64,000 nt of DNA from Leifsonia aquatica H1aii (lineage in GTDB: Bacteria; Actinomycetota; Actinomycetes; Actinomycetales; Microbacteriaceae), in assembly GCF_000633535.1 (NCBI RefSeq), contig NZ_AYMR01000009.1, positions 186,001 through 250,000 on the forward strand. The letters run 5' to 3'. How positions within the stretch are numbered: position 1 is the stretch's first letter; every line of letters starts with the position of its first letter. The notes beneath the pieces are model-generated. The model made no database searches. It saw nothing but the letters and a program-made list of their open reading frames with translations, and was not told where the DNA came from. The translations under genes were made by a program, and so were the position numbers. Below are positions 23,366-31,361 of the stretch, one piece after another.

Positions 23366-24858
23366 ATCCACGCCTCGACCTCGTCCGCCGTGCGCGGGAT
23401 GGCCAGCGAGAGGTTCTCGGCGCCGTCGGCGGTGACCAGGATGTTGTCCTCGATCCGGACGCCGATCCCGCGGAACCGCTCCGGCACCGTCAGGTCGTCG
23501 GGCTGGAAGTACAGCCCCGGCTCGATGGTGAAGGTCATGCCCGGCTCGAGCACGCCGTCCAGGTAGAGCTCGCGGCGGGCCTGGGCGCAGTCGTGGACGT
23601 CGAGGCCCAGGTGATGACTGGTCCCGTGCACCATGTAGCGGCGGTGCTGCTGGTTCTCCGGCAGCAGGGCCTCGTCAGCGCTGACCGGGAGCAGACCCCA
23701 TTCGGCGGTCCGGCGGGCGATGACGGCCATCGCGGTGGCGTGGATCTCGCGGAAGCGGATGCCGGGGCGCACGATCGCGAAGGCCGCGTCGGCGGCCTCG
23801 CGCACCGTCTCGTACACGAGCCGCTGGGTCTCGGTGAAGGTGCCGCCGACGGGCAGCGTGCGGGTGATGTCCGCGGTGTAGTAGCTGTCCATCTCGACGC
23901 CCGCGTCGAGCAGGATGACGTCTCCGGGGACGACGGGGCCGTCGTTGCGGGTCCAGTGCAGGATGCACGCGTGCGGTCCGCTGGCCGCGATCGTGTCGTA
24001 CCCGACCGCGTTGCCGTCGGCGCGGGCACGGCCGTTGAAGACGCCCTCCACGAGGCGCTCGCCCCGCGGGTGCGCCACGATGCGGGGGAGGTCGGCGATC
24101 ACGTCGTCGAAGCCGCGGGCCGTCGCCGCGATCGCGGCGCGCAGCTCGGCGACCTCATAGTCGTCCTTGATCAGCCGCAGCTCGGAGAGCTCGCGTGCCA
24201 GCCGGTCGTCCTCCGCGTGGCTCTCCGGGTCGGCGTCCTCCGACAGGAGCAGCCGCGCGGTGTCGACCCGGTCGGTGAGCTCGGGGTCGGCCTCGCGCAG
24301 TACCACGGTGCCGGCGTCGACCGCGTCCAGGACGTCGGCCACCTCGGCGATGCCGCGGGTCGCGACCGCGAGATCGCTGGCGACCTGCGCGAGCGACGGC
24401 CGGGGCCCGATCCAGAACTCGCCGATCTCGGGGTTGGCGTAGAACTCGTCGGAGTCGCGACCGGCGCGCTCGCGGAAGTAGAGCGTGGCCTCGTGTCCCG
24501 ACTCCGTCGGCTCCAGCACCAGCACGCTGCCGGGCTCGGCGTCGGAGCCCCAGCCCGTCAGGTGAGCGAAGGCGGAGTGGGCGCGGAAGGCGTAGTCCGT
24601 GTCGTTGGAGCGCTGCTTCAGCCGGCCGGCGGGCACGACGACGCGCTGTCCGCGGAACAGCTCCGACACCCGCTCCCGGCGCGCAGCGGCGAATGCGGCC
24701 TGCTCGCGCGCGCCCGGCAGCACCTCGGGGCGCTCCGCCCAGCCGCTGCCGATGTACTCCTTGAACGCGGCGGAGCCCGGAGTGGTCGAGCGGTTCGCGG
24801 TGGCGCGCGGTGCCTCGGCGGGCGCGGCGGTGGACGGGGTCGGCGACTGTGAGGACAT
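23344..24858 (-). CDS. Xaa-Pro aminopeptidase (aminopeptidase P, M24B)
   Basis: A 504-aa metallopeptidase that removes an N-terminal residue preceding proline. It has an aminopeptidase P N-terminal domain (about 45-190; RERVSELFRGQRVVVPAGRL, DYAFRAHSAFAHLTGW) and the pita-bread catalytic domain with metal ligands in LLDAGVEMDSYYTADITR (two Asp), GTSHHLGLDVHD (His), FTIEPGLYF (Glu) and VRIEDNILVT (Glu). The ATG at 24858 is chosen because GACAAT lies 7 nt before it; an ATG 9 nt further upstream is also possible. It is divergent from the PHP gene, with 33 bp between starts. No signal peptide is seen, so it acts in the cytoplasm. Confidence 0.92.
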   Translation of the reverse strand: MSSQSPTPSTAAPAEAPRATANRSTTPGSAAFKEYIGSGWAERPEVLPGAREQAAFAAARRERVSELFRGQRVVVPAGRLKQRSNDTDYAFRAHSAFAHLTGWGSDAEPGSVLVLEPTESGHEATLYFRERAGRDSDEFYANPEIGEFWIGPRPSLAQVASDLAVATRGIAEVADVLDAVDAGTVVLREADPELTDRVDTARLLLSEDADPESHAEDDRLARELSELRLIKDDYEVAELRAAIAATARGFDDVIADLPRIVAHPRGERLVEGVFNGRARADGNAVGYDTIAASGPHACILHWTRNDGPVVPGDVILLDAGVEMDSYYTADITRTLPVGGTFTETQRLVYETVREAADAAFAIVRPGIRFREIHATAMAVIARRTAEWGLLPVSADEALLPENQQHRRYMVHGTSHHLGLDVHDCAQARRELYLDGVLEPGMTFTIEPGLYFQPDDLTVPERFRGIGVRIEDNILVTADGAENLSLAIPRTADEVEAWMGRLSTR

Positions 24859-24878
24859 GACGACCATTGTCCCACTCC

Positions 24879-24884
24879 TAGGAT
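24879..24884 (+). promoter_or_regulatory. -10 box of the PHP gene (decides the start codon)
   Basis: TAGGAT is followed by 7 nt and ATG at 24892. An in-frame ATG at 24883 lies inside the -10 box itself, so the downstream ATG is the better start. Confidence 0.6.
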
Positions 24885-24891
24885 GGACTGC

Positions 24892-25764
24892 ATGGCTGAT
24901 GAGCGACGGTTCCGTAGTCCCGTCGACCTCCATACGCATTCGAGCGTGTCGGACGGGACGGAGACACCGGCGGAGCTGGTGCGCGCCGCCGCGGCCACCG
25001 GACTCGGGACCGTCGCCCTCACCGACCACGATTCCACCGCCGGCTGGGCGGAGGCCGCCGTCGCCGGCGCCGAGGTGGGGGTGACCGTGATCCCCGGCAT
25101 GGAGCTCAGCACGCGGATCGAGTTCGCGAGCGTGCACATGCTCGGCTACCTCTTCGACCCGGCGAATCCCGCCCTGGTGGCCGAGACGCAGCGCATCCGC
25201 GAGGGGCGGATGCGGCGCGCGGAGGACATGGTCCGCCGCATCGCCGAGGACTACGACATCACCTGGGCCGACGTCATGGCGCAGGCCACCGAGGGGGCGA
25301 CGGTCGGCCGCCCGCATATCGCCGACGCCCTGGTCGCCCGCGGCCTCGCTGCCGACCGCAGCGCGGCCTTCGCCGGGATCCTGCACTGGCGCAGCGGGTA
25401 CTTCCAGCCGCACTACGCCCCCGAACCGCTGACCGGGGTGCGGTTGATCCGCGAGGCGGGCGGCATCCCGGTGCTCGCCCACCCGGCGACGGGAGGCCGC
25501 GGCCGGGTGATCCCCGAGGACCGGCTGCGCCGACTGGTCGACGCCGGCCTGTTCGGCTTCGAGATCGATCACCGCGAGAACACCGAGGACGGCAAGGAGA
25601 GGTTGCGCGAGCTGGCCGCGCGCTACGGTCTCGCCATCACGGGGTCGAGCGACTACCACGGGGCGGGCAAGCCGAACCGTCTGGGGGAGAACACCACCGA
25701 TCCGGCCGTGGTCGATCGGATGATCGAAGAAGCGACAGGCGCGGCGCCTTTCTACGCTCCGTGA
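24892..25764 (+). CDS. PHP-domain phosphoesterase
   Basis: A 290-aa PHP-family metal hydrolase of the YciV/RNase AM type, whose members act on 3',5'-nucleoside bisphosphates or short RNA 5' ends. Metal-site motifs are all present: VDLHTHSSVSDGT, ALTDHDSTAGW, IPGMELSTR, VLAHPATGGRG and GSSDYHGAG. The insertion around 70-170 (RRAEDMVRRIAEDYDITW, VGRPHIADALVARG) is characteristic of this subfamily. The start at 24892 follows the leaderless rule. The substrate is inferred only from the subfamily. Confidence 0.88.
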   Translation: MADERRFRSPVDLHTHSSVSDGTETPAELVRAAAATGLGTVALTDHDSTAGWAEAAVAGAEVGVTVIPGMELSTRIEFASVHMLGYLFDPANPALVAETQRIREGRMRRAEDMVRRIAEDYDITWADVMAQATEGATVGRPHIADALVARGLAADRSAAFAGILHWRSGYFQPHYAPEPLTGVRLIREAGGIPVLAHPATGGRGRVIPEDRLRRLVDAGLFGFEIDHRENTEDGKERLRELAARYGLAITGSSDYHGAGKPNRLGENTTDPAVVDRMIEEATGAAPFYAP

Positions 25765-25775
25765 CGAGGTGCGCT

Positions 25776-25799
25776 TAGCCTGGACCGCGGGGGACGGAA
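25776..25799 (+). promoter_or_regulatory. Promoter block of the first secreted lysozyme-like gene
   Basis: TAGCCT (25776-25781) is the predicted -10 box. The 24-bp block matches a block before the next gene (26994-27017) at 21 of 24 positions, so both paralogues carry the same promoter and early leader. Confidence 0.55.
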
Positions 25800-25813
25800 G
25801 GCGAGGTGCTCGG

Positions 25814-26944
25814 GTGAGACGGATGTGGACGTCCTCTGCGGCGGCGGTGGCGCTCATCGGCGCGCTCGTGCTGGCGGGAGGGGCGGCGCCGGCGGCGGCC
25901 GATCCCAGCTACCCGTCGTGGGACGACGTGCAGACCGCGAAGGCGAACGCCGCGAACGCCCAGGCGGAGGTCGACCGCATCAACGGGCTGCTCGCGACGC
26001 TGCAGACCGCCGCGAACGCCGCGGGCGACCTCGCGGTGAAGCGCGCCGGGGAGTACGGCGCGGCGGAGGCCGCGCTCCGGACGGCGACCGCCAAGGCCGA
26101 CGACCTCCAGGCGCAGGCCACCGCCGCCACCGCGCAGGCCGCGACCCTGCGGACGCAGAGCGGCACGCTGGCGTCGCAGCTGGCCAGGGCAGGGGCGTCC
26201 GATGTCACCCTGCGGCTGTTCCTCGATTCGAGCGCCCGCCATCAGGACACCCTGCTGTACGAGCTCGGGGCGATGTCGAAGCTGACGTCCCGGTCCACGG
26301 CGCTCCTGGCGGAGGCCGACCAGCAGAAGAACGTCGCGGCCGCGCTGAGCGCGCAGGCGGCGGACGCCGAGAAGGTGCGCACCCGGCTCGACGCCGATGC
26401 GAAATCGGCGTACCAGGCGGCGCAGCAGGCCGAGGCGGCGGCGAAGGCACAGCTCGCCGATCAGCAGTCGCACGCGAACACGCTGTACGCACAGCTCGCT
26501 TCGCTCCAGAACACCGAGGCCGCGACGGAGAAGGACTATGCCGCGGGACAGGCGGCGGCCGCCGCGGCCGCCGCCGCGGCCAATCCGGGCGGCGGCTCGG
26601 ACGGCTTCGCTCCGCCTCCCGGCATGGTCGTGGACCCGGCCGGCGCGCAGGCCTACGCGTCGAGCCGGCTGGGCGCCTACGGGTGGGGCCAGGACCAGAT
26701 GGGCTGCCTGATCAAGCTCTGGAACCACGAGTCCGGCTGGCGGGCGGACGCGTACAACACCTCCAGCGGGGCCTACGGCATCCCGCAGGCCTGGCCGGCG
26801 AGCAAGATGTCGTCGGCGGGCGGCGACTGGCTGACCAACCAGGACACGCAGGTGAACTGGGGTCTCGACTACATCGACCGCGCCTATGGTTCGCCCTGTG
26901 CCGCCTGGAACTTCGAGATGAGCCACGACCCGAACTGGTACTGA
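25814..26944 (+). CDS. Secreted coiled-coil protein with C-terminal lysozyme/transglycosylase-like domain (copy 1)
   Basis: A 376-aa exported protein. Residues 1-34 form a signal peptide (MRRMWTSSAAAVALIGALVL then GGAAPAAADP, cleavage after AAA). About 40-255 is an Ala/Gln/Glu-rich coiled coil like those of peptidoglycan hydrolase proteins. After an Ala-Gly linker, the last 95 residues (YGWGQDQMGCLIKLWNHESGW, written in part: LIKLWNHESGW, then SSGAYGIPQAWP and YGSPCAAWNF) match the aggregation-promoting-factor/SLT lysozyme-like domain, with Glu in NHESGW as the probable catalytic acid and two Cys. GTG at 25814 is chosen because it starts directly at the signal peptide. It is followed by a paralogue. 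Confidence 0.8.
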   Translation: MRRMWTSSAAAVALIGALVLAGGAAPAAADPSYPSWDDVQTAKANAANAQAEVDRINGLLATLQTAANAAGDLAVKRAGEYGAAEAALRTATAKADDLQAQATAATAQAATLRTQSGTLASQLARAGASDVTLRLFLDSSARHQDTLLYELGAMSKLTSRSTALLAEADQQKNVAAALSAQAADAEKVRTRLDADAKSAYQAAQQAEAAAKAQLADQQSHANTLYAQLASLQNTEAATEKDYAAGQAAAAAAAAAANPGGGSDGFAPPPGMVVDPAGAQAYASSRLGAYGWGQDQMGCLIKLWNHESGWRADAYNTSSGAYGIPQAWPASKMSSAGGDWLTNQDTQVNWGLDYIDRAYGSPCAAWNFEMSHDPNWY

Positions 26945-26993
26945 GCCACGCGGGAGCCGCCGCCGGCGTTCGACGCCCGGTGACCCGGTCGCA

Positions 26994-27017
26994 TAGCCTG
27001 GTGCGCGTGGGACGGAA
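26994..27017 (+). promoter_or_regulatory. Promoter block of the second secreted lysozyme-like gene
   Basis: TAGCCT (26994-26999) in a 24-bp block nearly identical to 25776-25799. It sits about 50 bp after the stop of the first paralogue, so the second gene has its own promoter although the genes are in tandem. Confidence 0.55.
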
Positions 27018-27042
27018 CGGAACGGTGAGGCGGAAGTGACGG

Positions 27043-28197
27043 GTGTGGCCGCGTGCAGCGGCCGCGATCGTCCTGCTCGCGAGCCTCACGACCGCCGGTG
27101 TCGCAGCACCGGCCGCGGCCCAGACGGCCTATCCCACCTGGGACGAGGTCGTCGCGGCGGGGGCGAACACCTCGGCGGCGCGGGCACAGGTGGAACGCAT
27201 CAACGACCTCCTGGCGGGTCTGCGGAGCGCCGCCGACGCGGCCGCGGACGCCGCGATCGCCCGAGCCGGGGAGTTCGGGGCGGCGCAGGAGGCCGTGCGG
27301 ACGGCGAGCACGAAGGCCGATGACCTCGCCGGTCGCGCGGGCGAAGCCGCCGACCGTGCGGATGTGCTGCGCCGGCAGAGCGGCAGCCTCGCCGCCCAGC
27401 TCCGTCGCGGCGGCGGATCCGACGTGCCCGTCCGGCTCTTCCTCAGCGACAGCGCCGCAACGGCGGACGGCCTGCTCTATCAGCTCGGCGCCGTGTCGCG
27501 GCTGGCCGAGCGATCGAGCGCACTCCTCGATCAGGCGCGCACCCAGCGCAACCTCGCCTCGTCGCTGAGCGCCCAGGCCGAGGCGGCACGGGTCGAACGG
27601 CGGAGGCTCGAGGCCGACGCGCAGAGGGCGTACGAGGCGGCGACCGTCGCCGCGGCCGCCGCGGACACGGCGGTGGCCGAGCAGCAGGAGCGCGCCGACA
27701 CGATGTACGCGCAGCTCGCTGCGCTCAAGGACACCGAGGCCTCGCTCGAGAAGCAGTACGCCGAGGGCGAGGCGGCCCGCAAGGCGGCCGAGCAGCCGGC
27801 GGGCCCGCCTCCCGCGTCGGGTGGGTCGGCCGGACCGGGCGGGTCGGGCGGAGGAGCAGGCGGCACTGCGCCGCCGCCCGGGATCGTGGTGGACCCGGCC
27901 GCCGCCCAGTCGTACGCGGCGCAGCGGCTGGGCGCCTACGGCTGGGGGAGCGATCAGCTGAGCTGCCTGCTCAAGCTCTGGACCAAGGAGTCCGGCTGGC
28001 GCGCCGACGCCTACAACCGATCGAGCGGAGCCTACGGCATCCCGCAGGCGCTGCCCGGGAGCAAGATGGCGACCGCCGGCCCCGACTGGATGACCAACGC
28101 AGGAACCCAGATCGAGTGGGGCCTGCGCTACATCTCTGGCCGGTACGGCAGCCCGTGCGCCGCGTGGTCGTTCCACCTCGGCCACAACTGGTACTGA
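27043..28197 (+). CDS. Secreted coiled-coil protein with C-terminal lysozyme/transglycosylase-like domain (copy 2)
   Basis: A 384-aa paralogue of the preceding protein with the same plan: signal peptide (about 1-26, ending VAAPAAAQ), Ala-rich coiled coil (about 35-245), Gly/Pro linker (GGSAGPGGSGGGAGG) and a C-terminal lysozyme-like domain (LLKLWTKESGW, SSGAYGIPQALPG, YGSPCAAWSF, ending HNWY). The coiled-coil halves differ more than the catalytic ends. GGAAG lies 6 nt before the GTG start. It probably cleaves or remodels peptidoglycan outside the cell. A hairpin terminator follows. Confidence 0.82.
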   Translation: MWPRAAAAIVLLASLTTAGVAAPAAAQTAYPTWDEVVAAGANTSAARAQVERINDLLAGLRSAADAAADAAIARAGEFGAAQEAVRTASTKADDLAGRAGEAADRADVLRRQSGSLAAQLRRGGGSDVPVRLFLSDSAATADGLLYQLGAVSRLAERSSALLDQARTQRNLASSLSAQAEAARVERRRLEADAQRAYEAATVAAAAADTAVAEQQERADTMYAQLAALKDTEASLEKQYAEGEAARKAAEQPAGPPPASGGSAGPGGSGGGAGGTAPPPGIVVDPAAAQSYAAQRLGAYGWGSDQLSCLLKLWTKESGWRADAYNRSSGAYGIPQALPGSKMATAGPDWMTNAGTQIEWGLRYISGRYGSPCAAWSFHLGHNWY

Positions 28198-28202
28198 CGA
28201 CG

Positions 28203-28234
28203 AGAGGCGGCCTCCGGATGGGGAGGCCGCCTCT
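28203..28234. terminator. Terminator between the lysozyme-like and DEAD-box helicase genes
   Basis: A perfect 13-bp stem (28203-28215 with 28222-28234) and 6-nt loop, 5 bp after the stop at 28197. The helicase gene ends at 28265 on the other strand, so the hairpin can serve both. Confidence 0.75.
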
Positions 28235-28264
28235 GGGTCGTTCCGCGCGGTCGCGGTTTCCGCG

Positions 28265-29800
28265 TCAGTTGGCGGGGGGAGCGGTGGGAGCGCTGGACGA
28301 TCCGCCGCGAGAGCGGCGGCGTCGGCGCCGCGGGGCACTGTTGCCGTCGCGGTGCTGCACCCCGCCGCCGTCGTGGGTGCCGGTGGCGACGTTCTGCTCG
28401 CCGCCCTCGGTGGTCGCGGTGGCCGTCGCACCGGTCGATTCGTCGGTGGAGGCGGCCGGCTGCGCCGAGCCCTCTCCGCCACGGGTGCGGCGACGGTTGC
28501 GGCTGCCGCCGGAGCGCTCGCCGTCGCGGGCGCCGCCGCCGGAGCGCGACCCCTCGGAGCGGGCACCCTCGGAGCGTGAGCCGCCGGAGCGGCCGCCCTC
28601 GGCCTTGACGACAGGGGTGCTCTTCAGCCGCCCCTTGGAGCCGGCGGGGATGTTGAGGTCCTCGTACAGGTGAGGGCTCGATGAGTAGGTCTCGACGGGC
28701 TCCGGCTGCCCCATCTCGAGCGCCCGGTTGATCAGCGCCCACTTGTGCAGGTCGTCCCAGTCGACGAAGGTCACCGCGATGCCGGTCTTGCCCGCGCGGC
28801 CGGTGCGGCCGGCGCGGTGCAGGTAGGTGTCGTGGTCGTCGGGCACGGTGTGGTTGATCACGTGGGTCACGTCGTTGACGTCGATGCCGCGGGCGGCCAC
28901 GTCGGTGGCGATCAGGATGTCCTTCTTGCCGGCCTTGAACGCGGCCATCGCGCGCTCGCGCTGCTCCTGGTTCAGGTCGCCGTGCACGGCGGCGGCGTTG
29001 AAGCCGCGGTCGTTGAGCTCCTCGACCAGCTTCGCCGCAGCGCGCTTGGTGCGGGTGAAGACGACGGTCTTGCCGCGGCCTTCGGACTGCAGGATGCGGC
29101 CGATGACCTCGTCCTTGTCCAGCGAGTGCGCGCGGTAGACCACGTGCTTGATGTTGGCCTGCGTCAGACCCTCGTCGGGATCGGTCGCGCGGATGTGCAC
29201 CGGGCGGGTCATGAAGCGGCGCGCGAGGGCGACGATCGGGCCCGGCATCGTCGCCGAGAAGAGCATCGTGTGGCGCGTCGCGGGGACCTGCTGGAAGATC
29301 TTCTCGATGTCGGCGAGGAAGCCGAGGTCGAGCATCTTGTCGGCCTCGTCGAGCACGACCTCCTGCACCTGCTTGAGGTCGAGGAGCCGCTGACCGGCGA
29401 GATCCAGGAGACGGCCGGGGGTGCCGACGACGATCTGGGCGCCGGCCTTGAGCTGCTCGACCTGACCCTCGTAGGCCTTGCCGCCGTAGATGCTGACGAC
29501 GGACGTGGAGCGGTTGGAGGTGGCGAGCTCGAGGTCTTCGGCGACCTGCACGCACAGCTCACGGGTCGGGACCACGACGAGCACCTTCACACCGGGAGCC
29601 GGGTCCAGGCCGATGCGCTGGATGATCGGGAGGCCGAAGCCGAAGGTCTTGCCGGTGCCGGTCTTCGCCTGGCCGATGATGTCCTGGCCGCTGAGCGCGA
29701 GGGGGATGGTCTGCGCCTGGATCGGGAAGGGCTCGACGATGCCCTTCGATGCGAGGGCGTCCACCATGTCCTGGTCGATGTTGAGTTCGGAGAAAGTCAA
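28265..29800 (-). CDS. DEAD-box ATP-dependent RNA helicase (RhlE/CshA-like)
   Basis: A 511-aa helicase for RNA remodelling in decay or ribosome assembly. Motifs in order: Q motif PFPIQAQTIP, motif I AKTGTGKT, PTRELC, TPGRLLDL, motif II VLDEADKM, motif III SATMPG, then RecA2 with VFTRTKRAA, TDVAARGIDV and HRAGRTGRAGK. The last 130 residues are a basic, Gly/Ser/Arg-rich RNA-binding tail (SGGSRSEGARSEGSRSGG) ending in an Arg run. The start is TTG: no ATG or GTG lies in frame nearby, and MTFSELNIDQ begins at the usual family position. The preceding leader is over 100 nt with a stem-loop. Confidence 0.93.
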   Translation of the reverse strand: MTFSELNIDQDMVDALASKGIVEPFPIQAQTIPLALSGQDIIGQAKTGTGKTFGFGLPIIQRIGLDPAPGVKVLVVVPTRELCVQVAEDLELATSNRSTSVVSIYGGKAYEGQVEQLKAGAQIVVGTPGRLLDLAGQRLLDLKQVQEVVLDEADKMLDLGFLADIEKIFQQVPATRHTMLFSATMPGPIVALARRFMTRPVHIRATDPDEGLTQANIKHVVYRAHSLDKDEVIGRILQSEGRGKTVVFTRTKRAAAKLVEELNDRGFNAAAVHGDLNQEQRERAMAAFKAGKKDILIATDVAARGIDVNDVTHVINHTVPDDHDTYLHRAGRTGRAGKTGIAVTFVDWDDLHKWALINRALEMGQPEPVETYSSSPHLYEDLNIPAGSKGRLKSTPVVKAEGGRSGGSRSEGARSEGSRSGGGARDGERSGGSRNRRRTRGGEGSAQPAASTDESTGATATATTEGGEQNVATGTHDGGGVQHRDGNSAPRRRRRRSRGGSSSAPTAPPAN

Positions 29801-29830
29801 AAGGAATGCCTGTCGTTCGATACGTAAGGT

Positions 29831-29858
29831 CTACGCCCTGTTCCTGTCGCAGGCGTAG
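29831..29858 (-). promoter_or_regulatory. Stem-loop in the 5' leader of the DEAD-box helicase gene
   Basis: CTACGCC (29831-29837) and GGCGTAG (29852-29858) form a 7-bp stem with a 14-nt loop, about 30 nt before the TTG start. Helicase mRNAs often have structured leaders; its function here is not known. Confidence 0.35.
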
Positions 29859-29908
29859 GGCCGTCGATCCGATGCCGGCGGCAACAGAAGCCTACTGGAC
29901 GACCCCGA

Positions 29909-29914
29909 TACACT
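29909..29914 (+). promoter_or_regulatory. -10 box of the MiaE-like gene (leaderless)
   Basis: TACACT is followed by 7 nt and the GTG at 29922; no ribosome-binding site is seen. Confidence 0.55.
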
Positions 29915-29921
29915 GCTGTAC

Positions 29922-30638
29922 GTGTCAACCTGGTTCACGCGCCGACGCCCCGTGGTCGAGCTGCCCCGTCTCGCTCCCCGCGCCGATCGTGCACCGGCCG
30001 TGCGCGTCGACCTGCACGAGGTGATGCCCGATCTCCTGCCCTACCTCGGCCAGGCGGCCTATCTGCAGCTGGAGCAGTTCCAGACGCTGTCGGCCGTCGC
30101 CGCGGGCACCGGCTCGCTCCGGGCGAAGGAGCCCGTGGCGGTCGCCGCCGGGCACGCGCTCTCGAAGCACCAGGGGATCGTGGCGGAGATCCGGCGTCGC
30201 GGCGACGACCCGGCGGAGGTCATGAAGCCGTTCGCCGACGAGATCGAGGGCTTCAGCGCTCTGATCGCCGGTGCGGACTGGCGCGAGACGCTGCTCTCCT
30301 CCCTGGTGACGGGTGGCCTGCTCGACGACTTCTTCATCCGGCTGGCCGCGGGTCTGCCGGGGGACATCGGTCCGCGGGTCGCGCATCTGCTCGGCTCCGA
30401 CTCCGGGCAGGAGGGCGTGCTGGAGGTGCTGCGGGAACAGATCGAGGCCGATCCGCAGCTCGCCTCGCGGCTGGCGATGTGGGGCCGCCGTCTGGTGGGG
30501 GACACTCTGCTGGTCGCCCGGTCCGCACTGCACCTCTCGGGCAACCGCGCCCGGGACGACGAGCGCATCGAGCCCATCTTCACCGAGCTGATCGCCGCCC
30601 ACACACGCCGTATGGACGCGCTCGGCCTGACGGCCTGA
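29922..30638 (+). CDS. Ferritin-fold protein, MiaE-like (tRNA hydroxylase-like) family
   Basis: A 238-aa all-helical protein resembling the MiaE-like ferritin family of actinobacteria (PF13794 by my recollection). The diiron-type pattern can be traced: Glu in LQLEQFQTLSAVA, EPVAVAAGHALSKHQGIVAE with Glu and His, DEIEGFSAL, and a second-half repeat (LREQIEADPQLASRLAMWGR). Bacterial MiaE hydroxylates a modified adenosine in tRNA; whether this relative acts on tRNA is unproven. It is divergent from the DEAD-box helicase gene. From memory, the pair is conserved in mycobacteria (Rv3210c/Rv3211). Confidence 0.75.
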   Translation: MSTWFTRRRPVVELPRLAPRADRAPAVRVDLHEVMPDLLPYLGQAAYLQLEQFQTLSAVAAGTGSLRAKEPVAVAAGHALSKHQGIVAEIRRRGDDPAEVMKPFADEIEGFSALIAGADWRETLLSSLVTGGLLDDFFIRLAAGLPGDIGPRVAHLLGSDSGQEGVLEVLREQIEADPQLASRLAMWGRRLVGDTLLVARSALHLSGNRARDDERIEPIFTELIAAHTRRMDALGLTA

Positions 30639-30695
30639 CGGCCCGACCACCCGATCGCGCCGCGGTCCGAATCGCCGGGCACGGCTCCGCGGAGG

Positions 30696-30998
30696 TCAGC
30701 GCGCGACGGCGCCCTTCGACAGGGTGTGCAGCAGCTTCTCGTCGTGACCGGCGCGCACCCGGCCGATCACCAGGTCGACGACCGCGACGATGACGGCGGT
30801 GCCGCCCAGCGAGATCCACCAGATCCAGCCGCCGTCCCACTTCAGGCCCGCCCAGGTCAGTCCGACCCAGAGCACGCTGGAGGCGATCACACCGATCGCC
30901 GGGATCAGGACGGCGCCGTGCGTGTGACGACCGGGGAGCAGGTAGCGGGCGCCGAGACCGAGCAGGGCGCCGCCGAGCGCGACGAAGAGGAGTTCCAC
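30696..30998 (-). CDS. Small three-helix membrane protein, unknown function
   Basis: A 100-aa protein with three predicted membrane helices (MELLFVALGGALLGLGARYL, HGAVLIPAIGVIASSVLWVG and WWISLGGTAVIVAVVDLVIG) and a basic C terminus (RVRAGHDEKLLHTLSKGAVAR region). I do not recognise a named family beyond a conserved actinobacterial membrane protein. GTG at 30998 lies 8 nt after TAGATT, which itself overlaps the stop of the upstream DUF3107 gene. Confidence 0.7.
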   Translation of the reverse strand: MELLFVALGGALLGLGARYLLPGRHTHGAVLIPAIGVIASSVLWVGLTWAGLKWDGGWIWWISLGGTAVIVAVVDLVIGRVRAGHDEKLLHTLSKGAVAR

Positions 30999-31009
30999 GA
31001 GACGGGAAT

Positions 31010-31234
31010 CTAGCCGACGAATCCGATGCGGCGCGACTCCTCGGCGCCGATCTCGACATAGCCGATGCCGGCCGTCGGAACGAGGTAGACGCGTCCCTTG
31101 TCGTCGGTGAGGCGGAGCAGCCCGGTGCCGCCGGCGATGGCGGCCTCGACCTGCTCGGCGATCTCGTCGGGCGACTGCGCCGACTCGAATCCCAGTTCTC
31201 GGGGGGCGTTGACGATTCCGATACGGATCTCCAC
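31010..31234 (-). CDS. DUF3107 small conserved protein
   Basis: A 74-aa protein of the actinobacterial DUF3107 family: VEIRIGIVNAPRELGFESAQ, then SPDEIAEQVEAAI, ending YVEIGAEESRRIGFVG. The function is unknown. GTG at 31234 is chosen because AAAGG lies 7 nt before it and the family start is conserved there. A -10 box TAGTCT (31298-31293) gives a leader of about 50 nt. From memory, the mycobacterial homologue (Rv3208A/TB9.4) also lies close to adnAB and the helicase. Confidence 0.85.
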   Translation of the reverse strand: MEIRIGIVNAPRELGFESAQSPDEIAEQVEAAIAGGTGLLRLTDDKGRVYLVPTAGIGYVEIGAEESRRIGFVG

Positions 31235-31348
31235 GACAGTGCCTTTCAGGAGTTCTGGGCCATCTTCGAAACCGACCGCCCGATGTGAGTTCAGACTACG
31301 GCACACGGCTCGCGGCGCCGGGTCACGTTCTCTGTCGGCGGACGCCGA

Positions 31349-31354
31349 TACCGT
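31349..31354 (+). promoter_or_regulatory. -10 box of adnA (leaderless)
   Basis: TACCGT is followed by 7 nt and ATG at 31362. It indicates that this ATG, not an in-frame GTG at 31353, is the start. Confidence 0.5.
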
Positions 31355-31361
31355 GAAGGAC

